Source: Erythrobacter sp. SCSIO 43205
GTDB lineage: Bacteria > Pseudomonadota > Alphaproteobacteria > Sphingomonadales > Sphingomonadaceae
Length of the DNA: 64,000 nucleotides
Direction of reading: 5' to 3'
Assembly (NCBI RefSeq): GCF_019904235.1
Contig: NZ_CP063202.1
Location: forward strand, 2,170,001 to 2,234,000
The notes beneath the pieces are model-generated. The model had not been told where the DNA came from and searched no databases. It saw only the letters and a program-made list of their open reading frames with translations. Shown here piece by piece: positions 1 through 7,789 of this stretch (its first letter is position 1; every line of letters begins with the position of its first letter). The translations under genes were made by a program, and so were the position numbers.

Positions 1-229
1 CGCCAATCAGGCCGAGGCCGTACAGCTGGCCCGCCTTTTCCTCAAACCGGCGGATGAGCAGCATCTGCTTGTAAAATTCAAGCATCTGCTCATCGCTTGC
101 TGCATAGGTTTTACTTTTTTCAAACTCCTCCTGTAACGAGTGGAGGATAAAATCGCTGTCATCTGATGGCGCGGGGGAGGCCGGCGCTTTCTTTATCGCG
201 GGCTTTCTGGCGGCGGGTTTCTTAGCCAA
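1..229 (-). CDS. pdhA: Pyruvate dehydrogenase E1 component, alpha subunit (N-terminal fragment)
   Basis: This is the N-terminal part of the thiamine-diphosphate-dependent E1 alpha subunit of the pyruvate dehydrogenase complex; the gene runs off the left edge of the window. The visible 76 residues have a Lys/Ala/Pro-rich leader followed by a segment containing FYKQMLLIRRFEEKAGQLYG, the conserved opening of E1-alpha proteins. I chose the TTG at 229 because a GAAGGG Shine-Dalgarno-like stretch lies just upstream; an in-frame ATG at 250 is possible but has no ribosome site. It lies downstream of ftsB on the same strand, a common alphaproteobacterial arrangement. The family call is firm; the start is less so. 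Confidence 0.88.
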   Translation of the reverse strand, partial: MAKKPAARKPAIKKAPASPAPSDDSDFILHSLQEEFEKSKTYAASDEQMLEFYKQMLLIRRFEEKAGQLYGLGLIG

Positions 230-405
230 AGTGAGTGTCCCTTCTCTCATGCGACTTGTCTGAGGAAATGCCTCAAAACAAGCGTCTTGCCCACCGCTAT
301 AGGCAGCACTCCCAGGGTGACGCAACGTCAAGCGCGGTGAATAGGTATTAAATTACCAGTACGGTTAATTCTGGTATTTTCACGAACCAAAACGGTCGCA
401 GAAAG

Positions 406-702
406 TCAGTCTTCCAAAGTGACGACGATCTCATCAGGGTGAAGCACTCCCAAATCCTTGCGCACCAATTCGCCAACAAGGTCAGGATCAGCGCCATTGG
501 GATCAAGCAGTTGCACCCGGTTTTGCAACGCATCACGTTTTTCGGTGAGCGCCGCAATCCGCGCCTCCCGTTCAGCAAGGACTTCGGAATTTTCCGCCCA
601 AGCCAACAGCCCCGTCGGCCCCGCAATTGCGCCGATTGTAAGCACCACAAGCAAAACAAGCGCGAGGCTTTGCTTCACGTGTTCTTGTGGTTGTCTTCGC
701 AT
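406..702 (-). CDS. ftsB: Septum formation initiator (FtsB/DivIC-like)
   Basis: This is a small bitopic division protein. A short cytoplasmic N-terminus (MRRQPQEHV) is followed by one membrane span at about residues 11-35 and then a periplasmic coiled coil containing AEREARIAALTEKRDALQNR, ending in the acidic tail usual for FtsB. At 98 residues it fits the family. In other bacteria FtsB links FtsL and FtsQ in the divisome. The ATG at 702 is preferred over a longer reading because the membrane span then sits near the N-terminus and AAGGA lies upstream. Between this gene and pdhA (251-405) I see only a weak inverted repeat, ACCAG (355-359) with CTGGT (371-375). Confidence 0.85.
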   Translation of the reverse strand: MRRQPQEHVKQSLALVLLVVLTIGAIAGPTGLLAWAENSEVLAEREARIAALTEKRDALQNRVQLLDPNGADPDLVGELVRKDLGVLHPDEIVVTLED

Positions 703-805
703 GGGGGTTCCCTGTCCTTCAATTGTCACAGAATCACAGTTAACGCGCCCATGCAAGCGAAATGCGAATCAACGGCAAATTTTCGCGCCAAATTGGTGAA
801 TCTGT

Positions 806-1966
806 CTAATATGAACGCGGCAAACCGAGAACGTGTTCAGCCAGATAAGAGAGGATCAGATTGGTCGAGATCGGGGCAACCGTGTAAAGCCGCGCCTCGC
901 GAAACTTGCGTTCGACGTCATACTCTTCGGCAAAGCCAAAGCCGCCAAACGTCTGGACACACATATCAGCCGCCGCCCAGCTTGCTTCGGAAGCCAGCAA
1001 CTTGGCCATATTGGCCTCCTCCCCCGGATTGCCACCTTGGTCATACACTTGCGCTGCGTGGTGAACCATGAGTTCAGCGGCTCGCATCTGCGCATAGCTA
1101 CGGGCGATGGGGAATTGCACGCCTTGGTTTTGACCAATGGGTCGGGAAAATACGTTGCGGTCGCTGGCGTAGCTTCGCGCTTGCTCGATGAACCACTTGG
1201 CATCGCCGATACATTCCGCTGCAATGAGAATACGCTCTGCGTTCATTCCGGAGAGAATGTAACGAAAGCCCTTCCCCTCTTCGCCTACGAGGCTCGATGC
1301 GGGGATGCGCAAATCGTCGAAGAACACCTCGCATGAAGAATGGTTCATCATCGTGCGGATGGGCTTGATGCTCATGCCTTTCTTAAGCGCTTCTTGCATA
1401 TCGACCAGAAAGATCGACAGCCCTTCGGTTTTCTTCTCAACCTCTTCTTTTGGTGTGGTCCTGGCCAGCAAGAGCATGAGATCGGAATGTTCGGCGCGGC
1501 TAGTCCATATCTTCTGGCCGGAGACGACATATTCATCTGCGTGACGCACAGCCTTGGTCTTGAGGCTAAGCGTGTCGGTGCCGCTGGTGGGCTCTGAGAC
1601 GCCGAAGGCCTGCAGACGCAGATCACCATTCGCTATGCGCGGCAAAACTCGCGCCTTTTGCTCTTCTGAACCAAAGCGCAGCAGCGTATTCATAATGTAC
1701 ATTTGCGCGTGCGCCGAACTGCCATTGCAACCCGAAGCTTGGATTTCCTCCATGATAACGCAGGCTGCATCGAGGCTCAGCCCGCTTCCGCCATATTCGG
1801 CTGGTATCAAGGCGGCGAGGAAGCCCGCTTTGGTAAGAGCGTCAACAAATTCGCCCGGGTAATCACGCGCTGCGTCTTTCTCGCGCCAATACTCCCCCGG
1901 AAAGTCATCGCACAATGCTCTCACAGAGCGACGGATTTCAGCGACCTCTTCGCTCTCGTGGGGCAT
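806..1966 (-). CDS. Acyl-CoA dehydrogenase family protein
   Basis: This is an FAD-dependent acyl-CoA dehydrogenase of 386 residues, the usual length. The N-terminal helical domain contains LIPAEYGGSGLSLDAAC. The middle beta domain carries the flavin/substrate motif FGVSEPTSGTDTLSLKTKA and the segment YVVSGQKIWTSRAEHSDL. The C-terminal helical domain contains the typical QTFGGFGFAEEYDVERKFREAR near the end. Such enzymes oxidise acyl-CoA thioesters at the alpha-beta bond and pass electrons to ETF. The exact substrate cannot be read from the sequence. It is divergent from the MFS gene at 2206 across a roughly 240-base gap in which I see no clear promoter or operator. Confidence 0.85.
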   Translation of the reverse strand: MPHESEEVAEIRRSVRALCDDFPGEYWREKDAARDYPGEFVDALTKAGFLAALIPAEYGGSGLSLDAACVIMEEIQASGCNGSSAHAQMYIMNTLLRFGSEEQKARVLPRIANGDLRLQAFGVSEPTSGTDTLSLKTKAVRHADEYVVSGQKIWTSRAEHSDLMLLLARTTPKEEVEKKTEGLSIFLVDMQEALKKGMSIKPIRTMMNHSSCEVFFDDLRIPASSLVGEEGKGFRYILSGMNAERILIAAECIGDAKWFIEQARSYASDRNVFSRPIGQNQGVQFPIARSYAQMRAAELMVHHAAQVYDQGGNPGEEANMAKLLASEASWAAADMCVQTFGGFGFAEEYDVERKFREARLYTVAPISTNLILSYLAEHVLGLPRSY

Positions 1967-2205
1967 TTCTTATCCTCTCTCGTTCACTAATCCGGCGCCT
2001 TATCAGGAGGCCGCGTGCAAATTTCAAACACAATCGGTTTTTTCATGCTACTCACCTCGCCCATGCAACCCCGCGAACTCATAAATGGCGCGATTGATAC
2101 GGCCTCAAAGGCAGGTGTGATCTGAACGCTTCCACCAATACCGAGCAAGCCATTGCACATAATGCACAATCGCTCGGCTATCTCACCAAAGCTCAAGAAT
2201 ATGCG

Positions 2206-3366
2206 TTGGCTGTGACGGTCGCGGTGGTCACGGCCAATGCCTATTACATCCACCCCATCGTCAGCGAAGTTGCAGCAGACTTTGGAGTTAGCGATGCGCG
2301 GATCGGCATTGTCCCTGCACTCAATCAACTCGCACTGGTCTTCGGTATTTTACTGTTGCTCCCCTTGGGCGACCGCTATTCCAACAAGACGCTAAGCCTC
2401 GTTTTCGTGGGCGCGCAAAGTGTGTTTATGCTGGGAATGGCTCTGGCTGAAAGTTTCACGCTTTTCACCCTTGCGTCCAGCGCTTTGGGCTTTGTCACCA
2501 TTGCGCCTTATCTCATTCCTACCTTTGCCTCTAAACGCGTCGCGCCAGAACGGTTGGGCCAAGTCATGGCGCTGCTTACGGCGGGGGTGATCTTTGGCAT
2601 TCTGGTTGCTCGTGTGGGCGCTGGGATTGTCGCAGAAAACTTTGGCTGGCGCGCCGTTTACTGGTGCGCTGTCGTACTCATGTTTGGCACAACGATCTGC
2701 CTGCCCTTTGCGATGCGCAGCGAAGGTCGGGTGAACAAGGGGCCATCAAGCAGCTACAGCGCGCTTATCCTATCAGTTTTCACCATCGCCCGCTCGAACC
2801 GCGATATGCTGATCGGAGGAATCATTCAGGCCCTGAACTTTGCAAGTTTCATCGCAGTCTGGCTCGGCCTGGCGCTCTATTTGACAAGCGATGACATGGG
2901 CTACGGGGTCGATACGGTCGGTTATCTGGCGGGCATTGCCATCGTCAGCATCTTTGCGACACCGCGCCTTGGCAAGCTGGCCGATCGCATTGGACCGCGC
3001 CGCGCGCGCATGATCGCGGCCATTGTGCAATGCGCAGGGATATTCCTGCTTTATCCCCTGGGCGGTTCAATCTGGTTGATCATCGTGCCCCTTTTTATCG
3101 TCAACGCTGTGGGGCCAACGATTGACGTGACCGGTCGTATGACATTCCTCACCGAAGAGCCTCAGATCCGTACGCGGCTCACCACCTCCTATATCATGCT
3201 CATGTTCATCGGCGGTGCTGTCGGCAGCATTTTGGGAACAAGCGTTTATGACTTTGCTGGATGGGCCGGAACCTGCGCACTTATGGCAGGATTTTCGATC
3301 AGCGTGCTTGGACTGTCGATCGCATCGTATCGAGATTCTGCCGAAAGCAGCCGATCAAATACCTAG
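2206..3366 (+). CDS. MFS transporter
   Basis: This is a major facilitator superfamily membrane transporter, probably a drug/metabolite exporter of the 12-span type. Repeated hydrophobic spans run through the protein, and the loop LPLGDRYSNKTL after the second span is the family's D-R-x signature. The second half restarts with another set of spans and LADRIGPRRARM. Substrate unknown. The TTG at 2206 is the first standard start in frame, but the frame stays open upstream to 2098 and encodes SLGYLTKAQEYALAVTVA, which reads like the genuine beginning of the first span. A CTG at 2122 behind AGG, or another non-standard start, may be the true one. Confidence 0.8.
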   Translation: MAVTVAVVTANAYYIHPIVSEVAADFGVSDARIGIVPALNQLALVFGILLLLPLGDRYSNKTLSLVFVGAQSVFMLGMALAESFTLFTLASSALGFVTIAPYLIPTFASKRVAPERLGQVMALLTAGVIFGILVARVGAGIVAENFGWRAVYWCAVVLMFGTTICLPFAMRSEGRVNKGPSSSYSALILSVFTIARSNRDMLIGGIIQALNFASFIAVWLGLALYLTSDDMGYGVDTVGYLAGIAIVSIFATPRLGKLADRIGPRRARMIAAIVQCAGIFLLYPLGGSIWLIIVPLFIVNAVGPTIDVTGRMTFLTEEPQIRTRLTTSYIMLMFIGGAVGSILGTSVYDFAGWAGTCALMAGFSISVLGLSIASYRDSAESSRSNT

Positions 3367-3427
3367 GTAACAGTCCCTAGTCATTGGCTAGTGTATCTTA
3401 GGTAAAGCGCGTCTAAACAAAGTGAAG

Positions 3428-3604
3428 AGGCCGCTAAGGAACACACCGAGGGCGGGAGGCTGGCTCCCACTTTTAGGTTTCATCCGAGTGATCTCATAGC
3501 CACCCCGGCCTGATCGATAGACGGGCCGTTATATAAAAAGGGCGCTAAGGCATTTATTTCCGAACGGCTTGCTGTTCCCGGAATTTGCCGAGCGCCCTTT
3601 TTTC
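3428..3604 (+). ncRNA. Candidate structured small RNA
   Basis: The stretch has no credible ORF but several base-paired elements in order. AGGCCG (3428-3433) pairs with CGGCCT (3506-3511). Inside lies a GGGAG/CTCCC hairpin (3454-3458 with 3464-3468). A long hairpin ending in a T-run (3535-3603) closes the region. A closed domain plus a terminator suggests an independent small RNA. No match to 6S, tmRNA, RNase P or SRP RNA was recognised. The strand is uncertain because the terminal hairpin has A/T flanks on both sides. An alternative is a structured 3' end of the MFS transcript or part of a long leader of the gene at 3882. Confidence 0.3.
3535..3603 (+). terminator. Long hairpin with T-run, terminator-like on both strands
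   Basis: AAAAAGGGCGCT (3535-3546) pairs perfectly with AGCGCCCTTTTT (3591-3602). Inner pairings (GGCA with TGCC, TTCCG with CGGAA) extend the stem. T follows on the plus strand and, because of the leading A-run, also on the minus strand. It could end the MFS transcript or a small RNA. Confidence 0.55.
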
Positions 3605-3660
3605 TTTGCGCCTTCCCCTAGCCCCTTTGCCCTAGTCCCTTTCTTATCTCGTCACTCGTC

Positions 3661-3704
3661 CGGCTCAATATGCCGTTCATCGGTTTCACCTTGCGGTTGA
3701 GCCG
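3661..3704. other. Inverted repeat in a 515-base gene-free gap
   Basis: CGGCTCAA (3661-3668) pairs with TTGAGCCG (3697-3704) around a loop that holds a second small pairing (CCG/CGG). Just before it, CCCTAGYCCCTTT occurs twice in tandem (3616-3628 and 3630-3642). The rest of the gap up to 3848 shows no gene. Confidence 0.35.
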
Positions 3705-3848
3705 TGCAAAAGAGCTTTTTGAACCTTTAATCGTTCGTTCATTGTCCGGGGCGTCTTTCTTGATAGAGGGTTAATCAGGCCCTAGCCTTTGGACATAGAT
3801 CGAACACAGGCGCTACGCGGTTCTAGCTAGCTGTTTGGATTAAGCTCG

Positions 3849-3868
3849 CGCGGGGAGCCTTCCCCGCG
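3849..3868 (+). promoter_or_regulatory. GC-rich hairpin in the leader of the gene at 3882
   Basis: CGCGGGGA (3849-3856) pairs perfectly with TCCCCGCG (3861-3868) over a four-base loop. It lies 13 bases before the start codon, immediately upstream of the GGGGG ribosome site (3873-3877). Its position suggests an effect on translation start or mRNA stability; this is inference. Confidence 0.4.
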
Positions 3869-3881
3869 ATACGGGGGTTGT

Positions 3882-6800
3882 ATGTCGCTTCAAAAATTCT
3901 TCGTCACGTGCCTTGCCGTCCTTGGATTGGCGCTTTCTGGTTTGGGCACTTCTGCCTTTGCCCAAGAGGACGCGGACAAACCTGCTTTGTCGAGCGGTAC
4001 TTTTGACGCTTTCAAACTTCGCGGAATTGGCCCAGCGTTCATGTCGGGGCGCATCGCCGACATTGCGATTGTACCAGAAGATCCGGCCACGTGGTATGTT
4101 GCGGTTGGTTCTGGCGGCGTTTGGAAGACGGAGAATGCGGGAACCACTTGGACCAGCCTGTTCGATGGCCAAGGGTCTTATTCCATTGGCTCGCTTGGCC
4201 TTGACCCCAGCGATCCAAGCCGAATTTGGGTTGGCACGGGCGAGAACCACGGTGGCCGTCACCTTGCCTATGGCGATGGTATCTATCTATCCCAAGACGG
4301 CGGAAAAACGTGGAAAAACATGGGGCTCAAAGGGTCCGAGCGGATCGGCAAGATCATCGTTCACCCGGAAGATTCGAACACCGTATGGGTCGCAGCTCAA
4401 GGTCCGATCTGGAGCCCCGGGGGCGAACGCGGCGTCTACAAGACCACCGATGGCGGAGAGACATGGGAGCTCGTTCTTTCGTCTGACAATGAATATACCG
4501 GGTCCGGCGATCTGATCATTGACCCGCGCAACCCTGATCGTTTGTACGCGACCACCTGGCAGCGTCACCGCACCGTTGCGGCTTATGTTGGCGGTGGTCC
4601 TGCAAGCGGCATCTGGCGTTCAGAAGACGGCGGCGAGACGTGGAGTGAGCTGAAAACAGGTCTTCCTCAAGGCAATATGGGCAAGATTGGCCTCGCCATC
4701 TCTCCCATGCAGCCCGACGTGGTTTACGCAGCGATTGAAACAGATCGCCGCGAAGGTGGTATCTGGCGCTCAACCGACCGTGGTTCCAGCTGGACCAAGA
4801 TGTCTGATACCGTCTCAGGCGGAACAGGGCCGCACTACTATCAAGAGCTTTATGCAAGCCCGCACTATTTTGACCGCATTTACCTCATGTCAAATACGTC
4901 GCAAATTTCGAACGATGGCGGCAAGACATTCAGCGGGCTCAACAACGATCTGAAGCACGTGGACGACCACGCGCTGGCCTTCCGTCCGGACGATCCCGAC
5001 TACGTTTTGTTTGGTTCTGATGGCGGCCTTTATGAAAGCTATGACCACACCAAAACGTGGCGCTTCATCAACAACCTGCCGATCACGCAGTTCTACAAGG
5101 TCGCGGTTGACGATGCCGAGCCCTTCTATTTCGTTTATGGCGGGACGCAGGACAACAACTCGCAAGGGGGGCCATCGCGCACCGATAACCGTCATGGCAT
5201 TCGCAACGATGACTGGTTTATCACCCTTTTTGCAGACGGCCACCAATCGGCGACCGAACCGGGCAATCCCGACATCATGTATGCGCAGTGGCAGCAGGGT
5301 AATCTTGCGCGCGTTGACCGCATAACGGGCGAGATCGTCCACATCCAACCGCAAGCAGCGCCCGGTGAGCCGATCATGCGCTGGAACTGGGATGCGCCGA
5401 TTCTGGTGAGCGCTCACCAACCCACGCGCATCTATCACGCCTCGCAGCGCCTATGGCGTTCGGATGATCGCGGCGACACGTGGCGGGCAATTTCACCTGA
5501 CCTTACCCGTAATCAAAACCGCCTGCGCCTCCCCGTTCAGGGACGCCAATGGAGTTGGGATGCTGGCTGGGACCTGCTCGCCATGTCGCAATACAACACG
5601 ATTGCGAATATCGGTGAGAGCCCGCTGGATGAAAATCTGCTTTATGTCGGCACCGACGATGGGCTGATCCAAGTTACGGAGAATGGTGGCCAGACTTGGC
5701 GCCGGATCGAAGTCGGCTCGCTTCCCGGCGTGCCCTCGACCGCTTACGTCAACGACATTCGCGCCGATCTCTTCGATGTGAACACGGTCTATGTCGCGCT
5801 CGACAATCACAAATATGGCGATTTCAAGCCGTATCTTTTGAAGAGCACGAACCGTGGCCGCACATGGACTTCGATCAAAAGCAACATTCCTGATCGCCAT
5901 CTCGTTTGGCGCATTGTTCAGGATCACAAAAACCCCAACCTGCTTTTCACGGCGACTGAATTTGCGCTGTTCTTCAGCCTTGATGGTGGTCAGAAATGGG
6001 TCAAAATGACCGGCGATGCACCCACGATTGCGTTTCGCGATGTGACGATCCAGCGCCGCGAGGATGACCTTGTGGCAGCTAGCTTTGGTCGCGGCTTCTT
6101 CATTGTCGATGACATCTCGCCTTTGCGCCAAATCAACGAGGCGAGCCTTTCCCAAGAGGCGATGCTTTTCCCCGGCCGCAAAGCGTGGTGGTACATTGAG
6201 CAGCATCCCCTCGCTTTTGATGAGGGCGGCAGTCAGGGGCACGGCTATTTCCGCGCGCCCAACCCGCCGTTCGGCGCCAACTTCACATACTATCTCGCAG
6301 ACGACATTCAGTCTCTTGAAGATATGCGCCAGGAGCGCGAGAAGCCGATTGCAAAGCAAGGGGGCGATACACCTTTGCCAAGCTTTGACAGCCTGACCGC
6401 AGAGGTCTTTGAGGAAAAGCCTGCGATCTATCTCACCGTGCGCGATATGGAGGGCAATGTGGTGCGCCGGATAAAGGGCCCGACCAAGAAAGGCTTCCAC
6501 CGGGTCAATTGGGATCTTCGTTATCCCAGTCAGTCGGCTGTGACGCGGATGCCTCGTCCCAATTCGGACGGCAGCGGCTTCCTTGTCAGTCCCGGCCAAT
6601 ACACTGTCTCGCTTTCCAAACGCGTGCGCGGTGTCACGACCGAGCTTGTGGCTCCCAAGCCCTTTATGGTGGAGCGTCTTCGCGAAGGTGCCCTTCCCGC
6701 ACAACCCGATGCAGCGGATTTCTGGGCAGAGGTTTCGACGTTCGACCGCAAGGTTACAGCCGTTGCCAACACGCTTGATGCGACACAAAAGCGGATCGAA

Positions 6801-7166
6801 CTTATGCAAGTGGCAGTTGAGCGGGCCGGCGGTGACCCGACCGCGCTCGACAATCGCCTGACAGCAATCCGTGACGAGGCAAACGCGCTCGACGGCCTTC
6901 TCAATGGCAATCAAGCACGCCAAATCATTGGCGAGCGTACACAGCCAACCGTTCGCAGCCGCCTTGGTCTGGTGATGATGGGTCTTGGCGCATCGACCTA
7001 TGGCCCGACGACCTCGCACCGCGATCAGTTCGGCTATGCGAAGGCAGAGTTTACCGACATTCAAAGCCGTCTGCGCACCCTTACCGAAAGCACCATTCCC
7101 GGCTTTGAAGTCGAGCTTGAGGCCGCTGGTGCACCGTGGGTGGCCGGTAGCGCGCTTCCGCAATAA
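3882..7166 (+). CDS. Secreted Asp-box (BNR/VPS10-like) beta-propeller protein
   Basis: This is a large exported protein of 1094 residues. A signal peptide ends at about SAFA-Q (residue 27/28). The next roughly 700 residues carry at least ten Asp-box repeats of the S-x-D-x-G-x-T-W type, for example SQDGGKTW, TTDGGETW, SEDGGETW, STDRGSSW, SDDRGDTW and TENGGQTW. This is the signature of sortilin/VPS10 and sialidase-type propellers. Proteins of this type are often labelled glycosyl hydrolases, but I see no evidence for a specific catalytic activity. The C-terminal 300 residues are outside the propeller and look partly helical (about 945-1010). It is followed by a PepSY membrane protein and gamma-glutamyltransferase, suggesting a role in periplasmic peptide handling. 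Confidence 0.85.
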   Translation: MSLQKFFVTCLAVLGLALSGLGTSAFAQEDADKPALSSGTFDAFKLRGIGPAFMSGRIADIAIVPEDPATWYVAVGSGGVWKTENAGTTWTSLFDGQGSYSIGSLGLDPSDPSRIWVGTGENHGGRHLAYGDGIYLSQDGGKTWKNMGLKGSERIGKIIVHPEDSNTVWVAAQGPIWSPGGERGVYKTTDGGETWELVLSSDNEYTGSGDLIIDPRNPDRLYATTWQRHRTVAAYVGGGPASGIWRSEDGGETWSELKTGLPQGNMGKIGLAISPMQPDVVYAAIETDRREGGIWRSTDRGSSWTKMSDTVSGGTGPHYYQELYASPHYFDRIYLMSNTSQISNDGGKTFSGLNNDLKHVDDHALAFRPDDPDYVLFGSDGGLYESYDHTKTWRFINNLPITQFYKVAVDDAEPFYFVYGGTQDNNSQGGPSRTDNRHGIRNDDWFITLFADGHQSATEPGNPDIMYAQWQQGNLARVDRITGEIVHIQPQAAPGEPIMRWNWDAPILVSAHQPTRIYHASQRLWRSDDRGDTWRAISPDLTRNQNRLRLPVQGRQWSWDAGWDLLAMSQYNTIANIGESPLDENLLYVGTDDGLIQVTENGGQTWRRIEVGSLPGVPSTAYVNDIRADLFDVNTVYVALDNHKYGDFKPYLLKSTNRGRTWTSIKSNIPDRHLVWRIVQDHKNPNLLFTATEFALFFSLDGGQKWVKMTGDAPTIAFRDVTIQRREDDLVAASFGRGFFIVDDISPLRQINEASLSQEAMLFPGRKAWWYIEQHPLAFDEGGSQGHGYFRAPNPPFGANFTYYLADDIQSLEDMRQEREKPIAKQGGDTPLPSFDSLTAEVFEEKPAIYLTVRDMEGNVVRRIKGPTKKGFHRVNWDLRYPSQSAVTRMPRPNSDGSGFLVSPGQYTVSLSKRVRGVTTELVAPKPFMVERLREGALPAQPDAADFWAEVSTFDRKVTAVANTLDATQKRIELMQVAVERAGGDPTALDNRLTAIRDEANALDGLLNGNQARQIIGERTQPTVRSRLGLVMMGLGASTYGPTTSHRDQFGYAKAEFTDIQSRLRTLTESTIPGFEVELEAAGAPWVAGSALPQ

Positions 7167-7191
7167 CCCGCAGATGACCTGAAAAGTTGTT

Positions 7192-7216
7192 GGGGGCTTG
7201 CCTTCGCGCAGCCCCC
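7192..7216 (+). terminator. GC-rich hairpin between the propeller gene and the PepSY gene
   Basis: GGGGGCT (7192-7198) pairs with AGCCCCC (7210-7216). No T-run follows, so it may be a processing or attenuation hairpin rather than a full terminator. Confidence 0.35.
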
Positions 7217-7233
7217 GCTTCACTTGAGAGACA

Positions 7234-7779
7234 ATGAACGCAAAACGCCTGTTTCGTCAGATCCACTACTGGCTCTCTGTCGCTGTCTTCATCCCCGCTG
7301 CCATCATGTTTGTGGCGGGCGGTTTCCTCATGCTCAAAAAAGAGATTGAGTGGATCCAGCCCGGCACTGAACGCGGGGCGGTTGAGGCGACCATTCCCAC
7401 CATCTCTTATGAGCAAATGGTCGAGGCGGCGAGCCAGCACCCGGAAGCGGGCATTCAGGATTGGACTGACATAGACCGCATCGATCTTCGGGTGGACCGA
7501 GGCATTGCGAAACTTCGCGCCAATTCTGGCTGGGAGGTTCAGGTCGACACCTCCACTGCCGAAGTGCTCAAAGTCGCTTACCGACGCTCTGACACAATCG
7601 AGGCGATCCACGATGGTTCATGGTTTGCCGATTGGGTGAAGCTTTACGTCTTTCTGCCTGTTGGCGTCATTCTCATCATAATGTGGGGAACCGGGGCCTA
7701 TCTGTTTTTGTTACCTTACCTAGCGAAGTCGAAAAAGAAGCGGACCAAGAAAGCCGCCTCAAACCCCATTACGAATTAA
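7234..7779 (+). CDS. PepSY-associated transmembrane protein
   Basis: This is a 181-residue inner-membrane protein. The N-terminal pattern with RQIHYWLSVAVFIPAAIMFV is typical of PepSY-associated membrane proteins. The first span (about 11-32) is followed by a roughly 100-residue periplasmic region containing the PepSY-like segment VQVDTSTAEVLKVAYR. A second span lies at about 132-156 (FLPVGVILIIMWGTGAYLFL), with a Lys-rich cytoplasmic tail. Members are found with iron uptake reductases or peptidases; the function here is not established. GAGAG precedes the ATG. It ends 10 bases before ggt and the two are probably co-transcribed. Confidence 0.75.
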   Translation: MNAKRLFRQIHYWLSVAVFIPAAIMFVAGGFLMLKKEIEWIQPGTERGAVEATIPTISYEQMVEAASQHPEAGIQDWTDIDRIDLRVDRGIAKLRANSGWEVQVDTSTAEVLKVAYRRSDTIEAIHDGSWFADWVKLYVFLPVGVILIIMWGTGAYLFLLPYLAKSKKKRTKKAASNPITN

Positions 7780-7789
7780 GGGTTGTCCC

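Noticed and set aside
439..1071. 210-codon plus-strand frame overlapping ftsB and the acyl-CoA dehydrogenase gene
   Set aside because: It is opposite two real genes and has an Arg/Pro/Ser-rich translation with no family resemblance.
5493..7223. 576-codon minus-strand frame opposite the propeller gene
   Set aside because: The plus-strand frame has a signal peptide and ten Asp-boxes; the antisense frame has no motif or ribosome site.
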